Under the pieces are notes generated by a model that saw only the letters and a list, made by a program, of their open reading frames with translations, was not told where the DNA came from and searched no databases. From contig CAXMPK010000091.1 of assembly GCA_964195405.1 (NCBI GenBank), positions 1 to 5,206 of the forward strand: a stretch of DNA of 5,206 nucleotides. Reading direction: 5' to 3'. Source of the DNA: CAXMPK01 sp964195405 (GTDB lineage: Bacteria > Actinomycetota > Acidimicrobiia > Spongiisociales > ZC4RG35). Position 1 is the first letter of the stretch, and every line of letters starts with the position of its first letter. Positions 1 through 4,843 of the stretch are shown here, one piece after another. Both the position numbers and the translations under genes were made by a program.

Positions 1-8
1 ACTCACCG

Positions 9-1244
9 ATGTATCACGAGGCTGTCGGTCAGTTTGACCGTGTGGCCGCTCTCATGGGGCTCGATGCCAATGTGTCCGACCGTCTCCGTAGTCCCCAAAG
101 GTCGACGGTTGTTTCTTTCCCCTTCCGACATGACAATTACACACAGGTCGACACCATCTTTGGGTACCGGGTTCAACATCTGACCACGATGGGACCAACC
201 AAAGGTGGGATCAGGTTCGACGCCGACGTCGACCTCGGCGAGGTCTCGGCGCTGGCGATGTGGATGACCTGGAAATGTGCGATTGTCGGGGTTCCGTTTG
301 GTGGGGCCAAAGGCGGGGTTCGGATCAACCCGATGGAATTGTCCCGTGCAGAGCTTCAGAGAGTCACCCGGCGATTCACGATGGAGATCATCAATGTGAT
401 CGGGCCTGAGACCGACATCCCCGCACCCGATCTCGGTACCGACGAACAGGTGATGGCGTGGCTGATGGATACCTATTCACAGCACGTCGGCCATGCGGTG
501 CCGTCCGTGGTGACGGGGAAACCCCCTTCTCTTGGGGGCAGTGTTGCCCGACGGGAGGCAACCGGACGTGGGCTGATGTTCTTGCTCCCACAGGCCGCCG
601 CTTCGATTGACATCAACCCGATCGGCGCCAGCGTCGCCATCCATGGATTTGGCAACGTGGGTCGCTACGCAGCCGTGGCCGGCTCGGAGATGAAAGCAAA
701 CGTGGTGGCTGTCTCCGATATCTCAGGCGCCATTTACGACGCTGACGGTCTTGACATAGCTGCTGTCAGCAAATGGGTGGACGAGAACCGGTTTCTCGAA
801 GGTTATTCCGACGCCGAGTTCATTGAAGGAAACGCCATCTTCGGTCTGGACGTCGATGTGCTGGTCCCGGCGGCCATTCAAGGGGTCCTTCACAAAGACA
901 ACGCCGACGATGTGAAGGCCAAGTTGATCATTGAGGGCGCCAACAACCCCACAACTCTCGAGGCCGACGACATGCTCCGCGACAATGGCATTCTCGTCGT
1001 GCCCGATATTCTTGCCAACGCCGGTGGTGTCACGGTTTCGTACTTCGAATGGGTCCAGGACGTGCAGAAGTACTTCTGGACCGAGAACGAGGTCGTCGCC
1101 AGGTTGCGGGAGATCATGGTCAGAGCCTTCGACGAGGTGTCGAGCATCGCCCGCGCTGAGAACGTCAACCTGAGGAATGCCGCCCTAATGAAAGGAATCC
1201 GCAGGGTTGCCGAAGCCAAACTGGTCAGAGGGATCTTCCCCTAG
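9..1244 (+). CDS. gdhA: Glutamate dehydrogenase (Glu/Leu/Phe/Val dehydrogenase family)
   Basis: Reversible oxidative deamination of L-glutamate to 2-oxoglutarate and ammonia with NAD(P), a cytosolic link between nitrogen and carbon metabolism. At 411 aa it has the length of the hexameric ~45-kDa class. Visible motifs: the substrate-binding GPTKGGIRF (62-70); WKCAIVGVPFGGAKGG (88-103), with Lys89 and the putative catalytic Lys101; PAPDLGTDE (139-147), with the conserved Asp141; GGSVARREATGRG (176-188); the Rossmann loop GFGNVG (213-218); an acidic residue after the second strand in VSDISG (Asp237), which favours NAD; EGANNPTT (309-316); and PDILANAGGVTVSYFEW (332-348). No domain is missing. 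Only eight bases precede the ATG and the frame stays open to the window edge, so the true start may lie a few codons upstream. Leucine or another amino acid as substrate is not excluded by motifs alone. The last 12 codons lie in a sequence duplicated downstream. Confidence 0.93.
   Translation: MYHEAVGQFDRVAALMGLDANVSDRLRSPQRSTVVSFPFRHDNYTQVDTIFGYRVQHLTTMGPTKGGIRFDADVDLGEVSALAMWMTWKCAIVGVPFGGAKGGVRINPMELSRAELQRVTRRFTMEIINVIGPETDIPAPDLGTDEQVMAWLMDTYSQHVGHAVPSVVTGKPPSLGGSVARREATGRGLMFLLPQAAASIDINPIGASVAIHGFGNVGRYAAVAGSEMKANVVAVSDISGAIYDADGLDIAAVSKWVDENRFLEGYSDAEFIEGNAIFGLDVDVLVPAAIQGVLHKDNADDVKAKLIIEGANNPTTLEADDMLRDNGILVVPDILANAGGVTVSYFEWVQDVQKYFWTENEVVARLREIMVRAFDEVSSIARAENVNLRNAALMKGIRRVAEAKLVRGIFP
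1206..1243 (+). repeat. 38-bp direct repeat, copy 1 (inside 3' end of the dehydrogenase gene)
   Basis: This copy encodes the last residues of the dehydrogenase (VAEAKLVRGIFP) plus the first two bases of its TAG stop. It matches 1305-1342 at 37 of 38 positions; the single difference is an A/C in the ...TGGTC(A/C)GAGG... stretch. The flanks of the two copies do not match, so the duplicated block is sharply bounded. Since this copy is in coding sequence it is presumably the parent. Confidence 0.95.
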
Positions 1245-1273
1245 GGCTGTTGAGCCTGTGAACGTCGGGGGGT

Positions 1274-1297
1274 TTGAGGGGGGTCGTCCCCCCTCAA
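1274..1297. terminator. Perfect 10-bp GC hairpin between convergent genes
   Basis: TTGAGGGGGG, loop TCGT, then CCCCCCTCAA form an uninterrupted 10-bp stem with a 4-nt loop. It lies in the gap between the convergent dehydrogenase and nuclease genes, where a bidirectional terminator is expected. Neither strand has a T-tract after the stem, so it is not a canonical intrinsic terminator; tail-less hairpin terminators have been proposed in Actinobacteria. A second G6 run at 1267-1272 could compete for the same C6 arm. Confidence 0.6.
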
Positions 1298-1304
1298 TGT
1301 CGCT

Positions 1305-1342
1305 GTTGCCGAAGCCAAACTGGTCCGAGGGATCTTCCCCTA
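1305..1342 (+). repeat. 38-bp direct repeat, copy 2 (intergenic, supplies the stop of the nuclease gene)
   Basis: A near-perfect copy (37/38) of the 3' end of the dehydrogenase gene, 99 bp downstream of the original. Its last three bases, CTA at 1340-1342, read as TAG on the minus strand and are the stop codon of the convergent nuclease gene. The repeat therefore sits exactly at the nuclease C-terminus. It lies outside the dehydrogenase reading frame and encodes nothing itself. Confidence 0.95.
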
Positions 1343-2140
1343 CACGTTGTCGGGAGCTTTCTCGTCTTCCCACGCGGGGCAGATGTCACGGAACGAGCAC
1401 CAATCGCACAACCGTCCTGGTCGCGTCGGAAAACGATCTGATGCCAAGGCTCGGTCGATTGCATTCCACAGAGCCCTGAGTTGGCCGTCCATGGCTTCGA
1501 GCTGCTGGTCGTCAATGGGCAGCGTGTAGAGAGTCGGCCCGTTGAGATAGAGGAGCCTGAGCTCCCTCGGGGTCTCACCGGTGCGATTGCGGATCAACAA
1601 GGCGTAGATCTTTAGGGCGAAAAACGCACTCAACGCATACCGCTCGGGAGGCGCCCGCCCTGTTTTGTAGTCGGTGATGATGAGATTTCCATCGGTGTCA
1701 CGGTCGATTCGGTCGAGGATGCCTCGAATCACGATCCCGTCGAGATCCTCGAGCATGTCGAGCTCTCGGTCTTCGGGGTCGAATGTCGTGGGGTTCTCAA
1801 TGGAGAAGTAGTTCGAAAGCAGCTCGAGCGATTCGACTCCCCAGGCACGCTCCTCTTCGAGGTCTTCGAAAAGGCCTTCGAACTCCTCATCCCCACGGAC
1901 TTCTGTCCATGCCTCACGAAAAAGGTCAAACAAGCGCTCGGGTGTCCGCTCGTCGATTTTGTCGTCGAACAACCTCTGCAGCGCGAGGTGGGCCGTGGTA
2001 CCCCTGGCTTGGTATATGGAGGTGGGCTCGGGAAGTCTCTCGATGGCGCGGAACTTGAACAACTGAGGGCATGTTTTGAAGTCTCCGGCCCGGCTGGGGG
2101 AGAGCGTCTCGAGACGTGGGTTTTCTAACTGAACGGCCAT
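1340..2140 (-). CDS. RecB-family PD-(D/E)XK exonuclease with Fe-S cluster motif
   Basis: A 266-aa single-domain nuclease of the RecB/AddB/Cas4 superfamily (PDDEXK_1 type, COG2887-like), resembling the stand-alone RecB-family exonuclease common in Actinobacteria; probably DNA repair or processing. Motifs in order: LSPSRAGDFKTCP (13-25) with Cys24; RGTTAHLALQRLF (46-58) with motif I His51; GILDRID (140-146) with metal-binding Asp143; ITDYKTG (155-161) with Asp157 and Lys159; and CDWCSFRDIC (245-254) with Cys245, Cys248 and Cys254. The four cysteines match the C-Xn-C-X2-C-X5-C iron-sulfur staple of AddB, Dna2 and Cas4. The usual Gln of the QxxxY motif appears to be Ala175 (Tyr179 is kept). The frame stays open upstream to 2521, but that part is antisense-like sequence overlapping the MFS gene; homology-like sequence begins at the ATG at 2140. 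No helicase or CRISPR genes are nearby. Confidence 0.9.
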   Translation of the reverse strand: MAVQLENPRLETLSPSRAGDFKTCPQLFKFRAIERLPEPTSIYQARGTTAHLALQRLFDDKIDERTPERLFDLFREAWTEVRGDEEFEGLFEDLEEERAWGVESLELLSNYFSIENPTTFDPEDRELDMLEDLDGIVIRGILDRIDRDTDGNLIITDYKTGRAPPERYALSAFFALKIYALLIRNRTGETPRELRLLYLNGPTLYTLPIDDQQLEAMDGQLRALWNAIDRALASDRFPTRPGRLCDWCSFRDICPAWEDEKAPDNV

Positions 2141-2146
2141 GACCCG

Positions 2147-2152
2147 ATCATA
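2147..2152 (-). promoter_or_regulatory. Putative -10 element of the nuclease gene (leaderless)
   Basis: On the minus strand TATGAT lies six bases before the ATG at 2140, a 5/6 match to TATAAT. Transcription would begin at or next to the start codon. No Shine-Dalgarno is present, and the -35 region is weak. It lies in the 59-bp gap after the MFS gene, so the nuclease may have its own promoter even if read-through occurs. Confidence 0.55.
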
Positions 2153-2199
2153 GGAATGGCCTGGGACAGAAACGGCTTCTTTCCTGAAAACGGCAGTGA

Positions 2200-3447
2200 T
2201 CAGTGACTGACCGACTTGGGCTCGTCCGCTGGATCGGGGAGACCGGGTGGGGGCACGTCCATTTGGCGTGTGCGATCGAGATCGCGAGCGCTGCGTAGAA
2301 AGAGGAGAGCTACCAGGGCCACAGCCATACCAGCGAATATCAAGGAAAGCTGCACTCCGACAACCGCGGCGAGCCAAGGAGCGATGGCAAGCGGGATCAG
2401 ATGTCCGACTTCGGAGTGGATGTGATTTACGCCCATGATTCGACCAACCATGTCGGCTGGTGAGTTCAACTGGATCATGGTCCGGTGCAGTGGGGCCATC
2501 ATGCCGATGATGACACCCCAAAAGGCACCTGCCACCACAACAACACCAAGAATGTCGGTGCCAACATATGCCAACACACCCACTGCGTTCATCCCCACGA
2601 GAAAGGTGAGAAACGTCGCGCTACGAAGACGACTAGGAAGCCGGGAGGCAACAAACGTGCCACTGACCAGTCCGATCCCAAAGATCGAGTTGACCCAACC
2701 CAAGGTTTCGATTTTTACGCCAAGTATGTCCCGAAAGAAGAGCGGTTCGAGGGCGCTGAATGTGCCGAACAACAGCCAGACGGAGGATCCCAACCAGATA
2801 TAGAAGCGAAGCCGGCGATTTCCGTACGCGATCGAGAACCCTTCGCGTAACTCCTGCCAACCCCTACGCCGCTCTTCTGTCTTCTCGATTTTTCGGACCT
2901 TCACCCCGACGATGAGCAAGGCAGCGACTGCCGATGTGATCGCGTCGAGCACAAATATGGAATTAACTCCGACCGATCCAGCCAGTAGTGCTCCTGCCGC
3001 AGGGCCAACCACAAACGCCGTCCACGATGCGCCCTCGATGAGACCGTTGATGCGGCCCAGTTCGTCGTTGTCTTCAGTGAGAAACGGCGCGAATGATGAT
3101 ATGGCCGTGAAAACAGGGGTTCCCACCAGCCCGAGAATGAAGGTGGTCACCACCAGCGATGGGATGCTGTTGGCGAAAATCATCGCCAAGGCCGCGGGGA
3201 TGAAGAGGATCTCCCCAACGATCACGACGCGTCGTGGATCGAAGCGATCGACGAGAACACCGGCCACAGAGGCACCGATCAACGACGCGACCCCCAACGC
3301 CGCCATCACCGCTGCCAGTTGTGATGGAGTTGCATCGAGGGTGAAGGCGGCCTTGCCCCATATGCCGACGAAGAAGGCAGCCTCTCCTCCGACCCTGGAG
3401 ATGAAGCGTGCTAAAACGACCTTGCGAACACTGGCATTTAGCCACAT
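2200..3447 (-). CDS. MFS transporter, MFS_3-like exporter
   Basis: A 415-aa major facilitator superfamily protein of the inner membrane, with about 12 hydrophobic segments (roughly 12-34, 46-66, 73-93, 97-119, 140-160, 163-183, 214-234, 248-268, 277-297, 299-321, 345-365, 367-386). The N-terminal pattern LNASVRKVVLARFISRVGG and the motif-A loop GVLVDRFDPRR (63-73) place it near the MFS_3 / EntS-like drug and siderophore exporters. A basic central loop (KVRKIEKTEERRR, 183-195) separates the two halves. The C-terminal tail (392-415) is polar and rich in Pro and Asp. Substrate unknown. The open frame runs upstream to 3819 through the repeat region; the start is placed at the ATG at 3447, where family-like sequence begins, seven bases after a TANNNT element. 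The nuclease gene follows 59 bp downstream on the same strand. Confidence 0.88.
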   Translation of the reverse strand: MWLNASVRKVVLARFISRVGGEAAFFVGIWGKAAFTLDATPSQLAAVMAALGVASLIGASVAGVLVDRFDPRRVVIVGEILFIPAALAMIFANSIPSLVVTTFILGLVGTPVFTAISSFAPFLTEDNDELGRINGLIEGASWTAFVVGPAAGALLAGSVGVNSIFVLDAITSAVAALLIVGVKVRKIEKTEERRRGWQELREGFSIAYGNRRLRFYIWLGSSVWLLFGTFSALEPLFFRDILGVKIETLGWVNSIFGIGLVSGTFVASRLPSRLRSATFLTFLVGMNAVGVLAYVGTDILGVVVVAGAFWGVIIGMMAPLHRTMIQLNSPADMVGRIMGVNHIHSEVGHLIPLAIAPWLAAVVGVQLSLIFAGMAVALVALLFLRSARDLDRTRQMDVPPPGLPDPADEPKSVSH

Positions 3448-3454
3448 CAGGGTG

Positions 3455-3460
3455 ACGCTA
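3455..3460 (-). promoter_or_regulatory. Putative -10 element of the MFS gene (leaderless)
   Basis: TAGCGT on the minus strand fits the actinobacterial TANNNT -10 pattern and lies seven bases before the ATG at 3447. No Shine-Dalgarno is visible. The promoter lies just downstream of the paired TTTTCGCG boxes at 3469-3497. No good -35 hexamer is seen. Confidence 0.45.
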
Positions 3461-3468
3461 GCCGTGGC

Positions 3469-3497
3469 CGCGAAAACGGCGCCTAAGACGCGAAAAC
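3469..3497 (-). promoter_or_regulatory. Paired CGCGAAAA boxes before the MFS promoter
   Basis: The 8-mer CGCGAAAA occurs at 3469-3476 and 3489-3496, 20 bp apart, each followed by C. On the minus strand this reads as two direct GTTTTCGCG boxes immediately upstream of the MFS -10 element, in the usual place for an operator or activator site. The same 8-mer recurs as a second pair at 3669-3697. The binding protein is unknown. Confidence 0.5.
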
Positions 3498-3547
3498 AAT
3501 GCCCTGGAGGCGCTTGACGACGAAGTGGGTCCTCCGTACGTTTTGCT

Positions 3548-3578
3548 CGCCAGCCGCCGGGTGCCCGCTTTCCTGGCG
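3548..3578. other. Intergenic hairpin of unknown role
   Basis: CGCCAG (3548-3553) and CTGGCG (3573-3578) form a 6-bp stem whose 19-nt loop can fold further (CGG/CCG around GTGC). It lies between the MFS promoter region and the first copy of the terminator-like repeat. The rest of 3498-3590 shows no convincing gene. Confidence 0.3.
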
Positions 3579-3590
3579 ATTGGCAAGAGA

Positions 3591-3644
3591 AGCCCCGAGA
3601 GGGCTGACGCTTCGGCCGAAGCTCCATCGGGGTCTTCTCGCGTC
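3591..3644 (+). repeat. Terminator-like direct repeat, copy 1
   Basis: A 54-bp element matching 4142-4195 at 47 of 54 positions, in the same orientation and 551 bp upstream. It keeps the CCCCGA...TCGGGG outer stem, the GC-UUCG-GC apical loop and the TTCTCGCGTC tail, but its post-stem tract is TCTT rather than TTTT. It also contains the 14-bp palindrome GCTTCGGCCGAAGC. It could end plus-strand transcripts or insulate the RNA gene from antisense transcription; it may also belong to a dispersed repeat family. Confidence 0.8.
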
Positions 3645-3668
3645 GGTGTTGGGTGGCCAAACAAGCCC

Positions 3669-3697
3669 CGCGAAAACTGAAATACCGCTCGCGAAAA
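3669..3697 (+). promoter_or_regulatory. Paired CGCGAAAA boxes before the RNA gene promoter
   Basis: CGCGAAAA occurs at 3669-3676 and 3690-3697, 21 bp apart, about two helical turns. The pair ends 17 bp before the predicted -35 hexamer of the RNA gene. Together with the pair at 3469-3497 it suggests that one regulator acts on both the MFS gene and the RNA gene. Confidence 0.5.
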
Positions 3698-3714
3698 TCA
3701 TTCAGGCTGTGAGC

Positions 3715-3743
3715 TTGTGCAGAGCAGGCGGATGGTCTACTTT
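3715..3743 (+). promoter_or_regulatory. Candidate sigma-70-type promoter of the structured RNA
   Basis: TTGTGC (3715-3720) and TACTTT (3738-3743) are separated by exactly 17 bp. Each hexamer matches the consensus at three key positions (TTG; TA...T). The predicted start near 3750 falls immediately before the first tetraloop hairpin. The match is modest; its position is the main support. Confidence 0.4.
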
Positions 3744-3749
3744 TCCCAT

Positions 3750-4187
3750 CACGTCGACGGGGAAACCCGCCAACGGGTCGGATCGGCAGGAAACTGCCAG
3801 GACGGCGACTCGAAGCCAAAGGGAGACTGGAGGCGGAAGGTCAAGGACTGAAAGCCAAAGGGAAACTGGAGGCGGAAGGTTCGGACGGAAAGCGACCGGG
3901 AAACCGGAAGCAGAACGCCCACCCGGGGCCAAAGGGAAACCGGAGGCAACGGGGGTCGAGAGACTGATGGGGATCCTTCGGGATCGTCACGGGTAAACCG
4001 GCCAGCAAGCCGCAAGGCTTGCACCTTGACCTTGGAAACGAGGAAGAGGGCGGCCTTCGGGTCGCATAGCCGCTGGCTTCGGTCAACGGCGACTCCCGAG
4101 CGGAGTCCGGTCCCCGGCCGGATATAAGCGGAGGAATGAGGAGCCCCGAGAGGGTTGAAGCTTCGGCCAAGACTCCCTCGGGGTTTT
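3750..4187 (+). ncRNA. Candidate large structured non-coding RNA (tetraloop hairpin array)
   Basis: About 440 nt that fold locally into a chain of short hairpins with stable tetraloops. GNRA loops: 3758-3769 (GAAA), 3785-3798 (GAAA, 5-bp GGCAG/CTGCC stem), 3816-3830 (GAGA), 3855-3869, 3896-3907 and 3929-3943 (all GAAA), 4005-4022 (GCAA, perfect 7-bp stem), 4030-4043 (GAAA, 5 bp). UUCG loops closed by C-G: 3972-3985 (5 bp), 4050-4065 (6 bp), 4069-4090 (8 bp with one mismatch), and the terminator apex at 4160-4167. A loop-CGAGC hairpin lies at 4091-4107 (6 bp). Only the plus strand gives GNRA/UUCG loops, which sets the orientation. A 10-bp long-range complement (3837-3846 with 4024-4033) could close a central domain, competing with the 4030-4043 hairpin. 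I see no P4 core of RNase P RNA, tmRNA tag or SRP domain. Ends are inferred from the promoter and terminator; function unknown. Confidence 0.6.
3807..3943 (+). repeat. Degenerate tandem repeat of about 38 bp, four units
   Basis: Unit 1 (3807-3841) and unit 2 (3846-3880) agree at 32 of 35 positions with a period of 39. Unit 3, from 3883, agrees with unit 2 at about 27 of 36 positions. Unit 4 keeps the core GCCAAAGGGAAACCGGAGGC (3928-3947). Each core folds as CC-(AAA bulge)-GG-GNRA-CY-GG or, in unit 3, CCGG-GAAA-CCGG. It is not a CRISPR: the segments between cores are too short and the cores diverge. Confidence 0.75.
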
Positions 4188-4195
4188 CTCGCGTC
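4142..4195 (+). terminator. Intrinsic terminator of the RNA gene (repeat copy 2)
   Basis: CCCCGA (4144-4149) pairs with TCGGGG (4178-4183), and GGG (4152-4154) with CCC (4175-4177), leaving a GA bulge. The apex is TTG-(AA bulge)-GC-UUCG-GC-CAA. The stem is followed at once by TTTT (4184-4187), so it is a Rho-independent terminator in the plus direction. The TCTCGCGTC tail is shared with copy 1. It also separates the RNA gene from the PH-domain gene. Confidence 0.75.
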
Positions 4196-4222
4196 TGAAG
4201 AGACCTGTGTTACTTCAACGTT

Positions 4223-4228
4223 TAGGCT
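4223..4228 (+). promoter_or_regulatory. Possible -10 element of the PH-domain gene
   Basis: TAGGCT fits TANNNT and ends nine bases before the ATG at 4238. No Shine-Dalgarno is visible before that ATG, so a leaderless or very short-leader transcript is plausible. The element lies 35 bp after the T-tract of the preceding terminator. No -35 hexamer is recognised. Confidence 0.35.
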
Positions 4229-4237
4229 GCTCGCCTC

Positions 4238-4840
4238 ATGGCTTACCCCGAACGTCTTCTCAGCGACGGTGAGACTGTCGAAGCCGAGTTCAGGCCACAT
4301 TGGTCTGGTTTGTTGCGTGAGGGTCTCATCGTCGTGGTCGGTATCGCTATCGGTGTCATCCTGGTGATTCTGGATGCGCCATCGTGGACATTCGTGGCGT
4401 TGCCATTGCTTGTGTTCGTGTTCATCGTGAAAGGCGCCATCGAGTGGTACACAACACTCCACGTGATCACCAATGAGCGGGTGATCTACCGGGCTGGCTT
4501 CATTGCCAAGAGAGGCAAGGAGATCCCACTCGAGGTCATCAACGACGTGGCCTTCAACCAGACCATCTTCGAGAAGGTGTTCGGGACCGGCGATCTGATG
4601 ATCGAGTCAGCGGGCACTCACGGGCAAACCCGTTATCGGGACATTCCCAAGCCTGAGGACGTCCAATCACTGCTCTATCGGGTGCGTGAGATTCGGATGC
4701 TCCATATCAAGGGTGGTCAGGTCTCCATGCCCGAGGAGTCGACTGCCTCCCAACTGGACCGACTGTCACGTCTTCACGATGAAGGCAAACTCACAGACGA
4801 AGAGTTTGAACAGGAAAAGGGAAAACTCCTCGGAGGTTGA
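4238..4840 (+). CDS. Membrane protein with bacterial PH (DUF304/YdbS-like) and SHOCT domains
   Basis: A 200-aa protein. The N-terminus has the PERLLSDGETV lead-in typical of bPH_2 proteins. Two membrane helices follow (about 28-46 and 51-68). A bacterial pleckstrin-homology fold spans about 70-150: the YTTLHVITNERVIYRAGFIAK strand pair, then EIPLEVINDVAFNQTIFEKVFGTGDLMIESAG. After a linker, residues 171-198 (SQLDRLSRLHDEGKLTDEEFEQEK) form a SHOCT motif, a short C-terminal module thought to mediate oligomerisation. The PH core probably faces the cytoplasm. The molecular function of this family is not established. The start at 4238 fits the family lead-in though no Shine-Dalgarno precedes it. 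The stop at 4838-4840 is three bases before the acyl-CoA synthetase gene, so the two are probably co-transcribed. Confidence 0.9.
   Translation: MAYPERLLSDGETVEAEFRPHWSGLLREGLIVVVGIAIGVILVILDAPSWTFVALPLLVFVFIVKGAIEWYTTLHVITNERVIYRAGFIAKRGKEIPLEVINDVAFNQTIFEKVFGTGDLMIESAGTHGQTRYRDIPKPEDVQSLLYRVREIRMLHIKGGQVSMPEESTASQLDRLSRLHDEGKLTDEEFEQEKGKLLGG
4832..4836 (+). promoter_or_regulatory. Shine-Dalgarno of the acyl-CoA synthetase gene
   Basis: GGAGG ends seven bases before the ATG at 4844 and overlaps the last codons of the PH-domain gene. It decides for ATG 4844 over the in-frame ATG at 4853. It is the only strong ribosome-binding site at a visible start in the window, which fits an internal operon gene. 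Confidence 0.8.
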
Positions 4841-4843
4841 TTG

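Noticed and set aside
1185..1479. Short frames on both strands across the convergent gap
   Set aside because: They arise from translating the 38-bp repeat twice; there is no start signal and they overlap the ends of two real genes.
2141..2521. N-terminal extension of the nuclease frame into the MFS gene
   Set aside because: The extra 127 residues are Arg/Ser/Pro-rich out-of-frame translation of the MFS gene; the nuclease lead-in LSPSRAGDF lies right after the ATG at 2140.
2912..3517. 201-aa plus-strand open frame antisense to the MFS gene
   Set aside because: It is a complement-strand shadow of a membrane protein gene, Ala/Thr-rich, without a ribosome-binding site or domain.
3448..3819. N-terminal extension of the MFS frame
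   Set aside because: The extra 124 residues translate the hairpin and repeat region and have no transporter features; family-like sequence begins at the ATG at 3447.
3807..3943. CRISPR array
   Set aside because: Periodicity of about 38 bp is suggestive, but the units are degenerate, the intervening segments are only about 10-15 bp, and no cas operon is present. The Cas4-like nuclease is a stand-alone RecB-family protein.
3499..3996. 165-aa plus-strand open frame over the repeat region
   Set aside because: It is basic and repetitive (SQRETGGGR-type units), has no Shine-Dalgarno, runs through the first terminator-like repeat and resembles no family I know. The reading frame is better explained by the tandem hairpin repeat.
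3750..4187. RNase P RNA, tmRNA or SRP RNA
   Set aside because: I looked for the P4 strands of RNase P, a tmRNA tag frame ending in Ala-Ala-stop and the SRP domain IV loop on both strands and found none.
3749..4462. 237-aa minus-strand open frame, antisense to the RNA gene and the PH gene
   Set aside because: It overlaps the start of the PH-domain gene, reads repeat sequence as FRLQFPFGF-like units, has no domain and no ribosome-binding site. It is a shadow.
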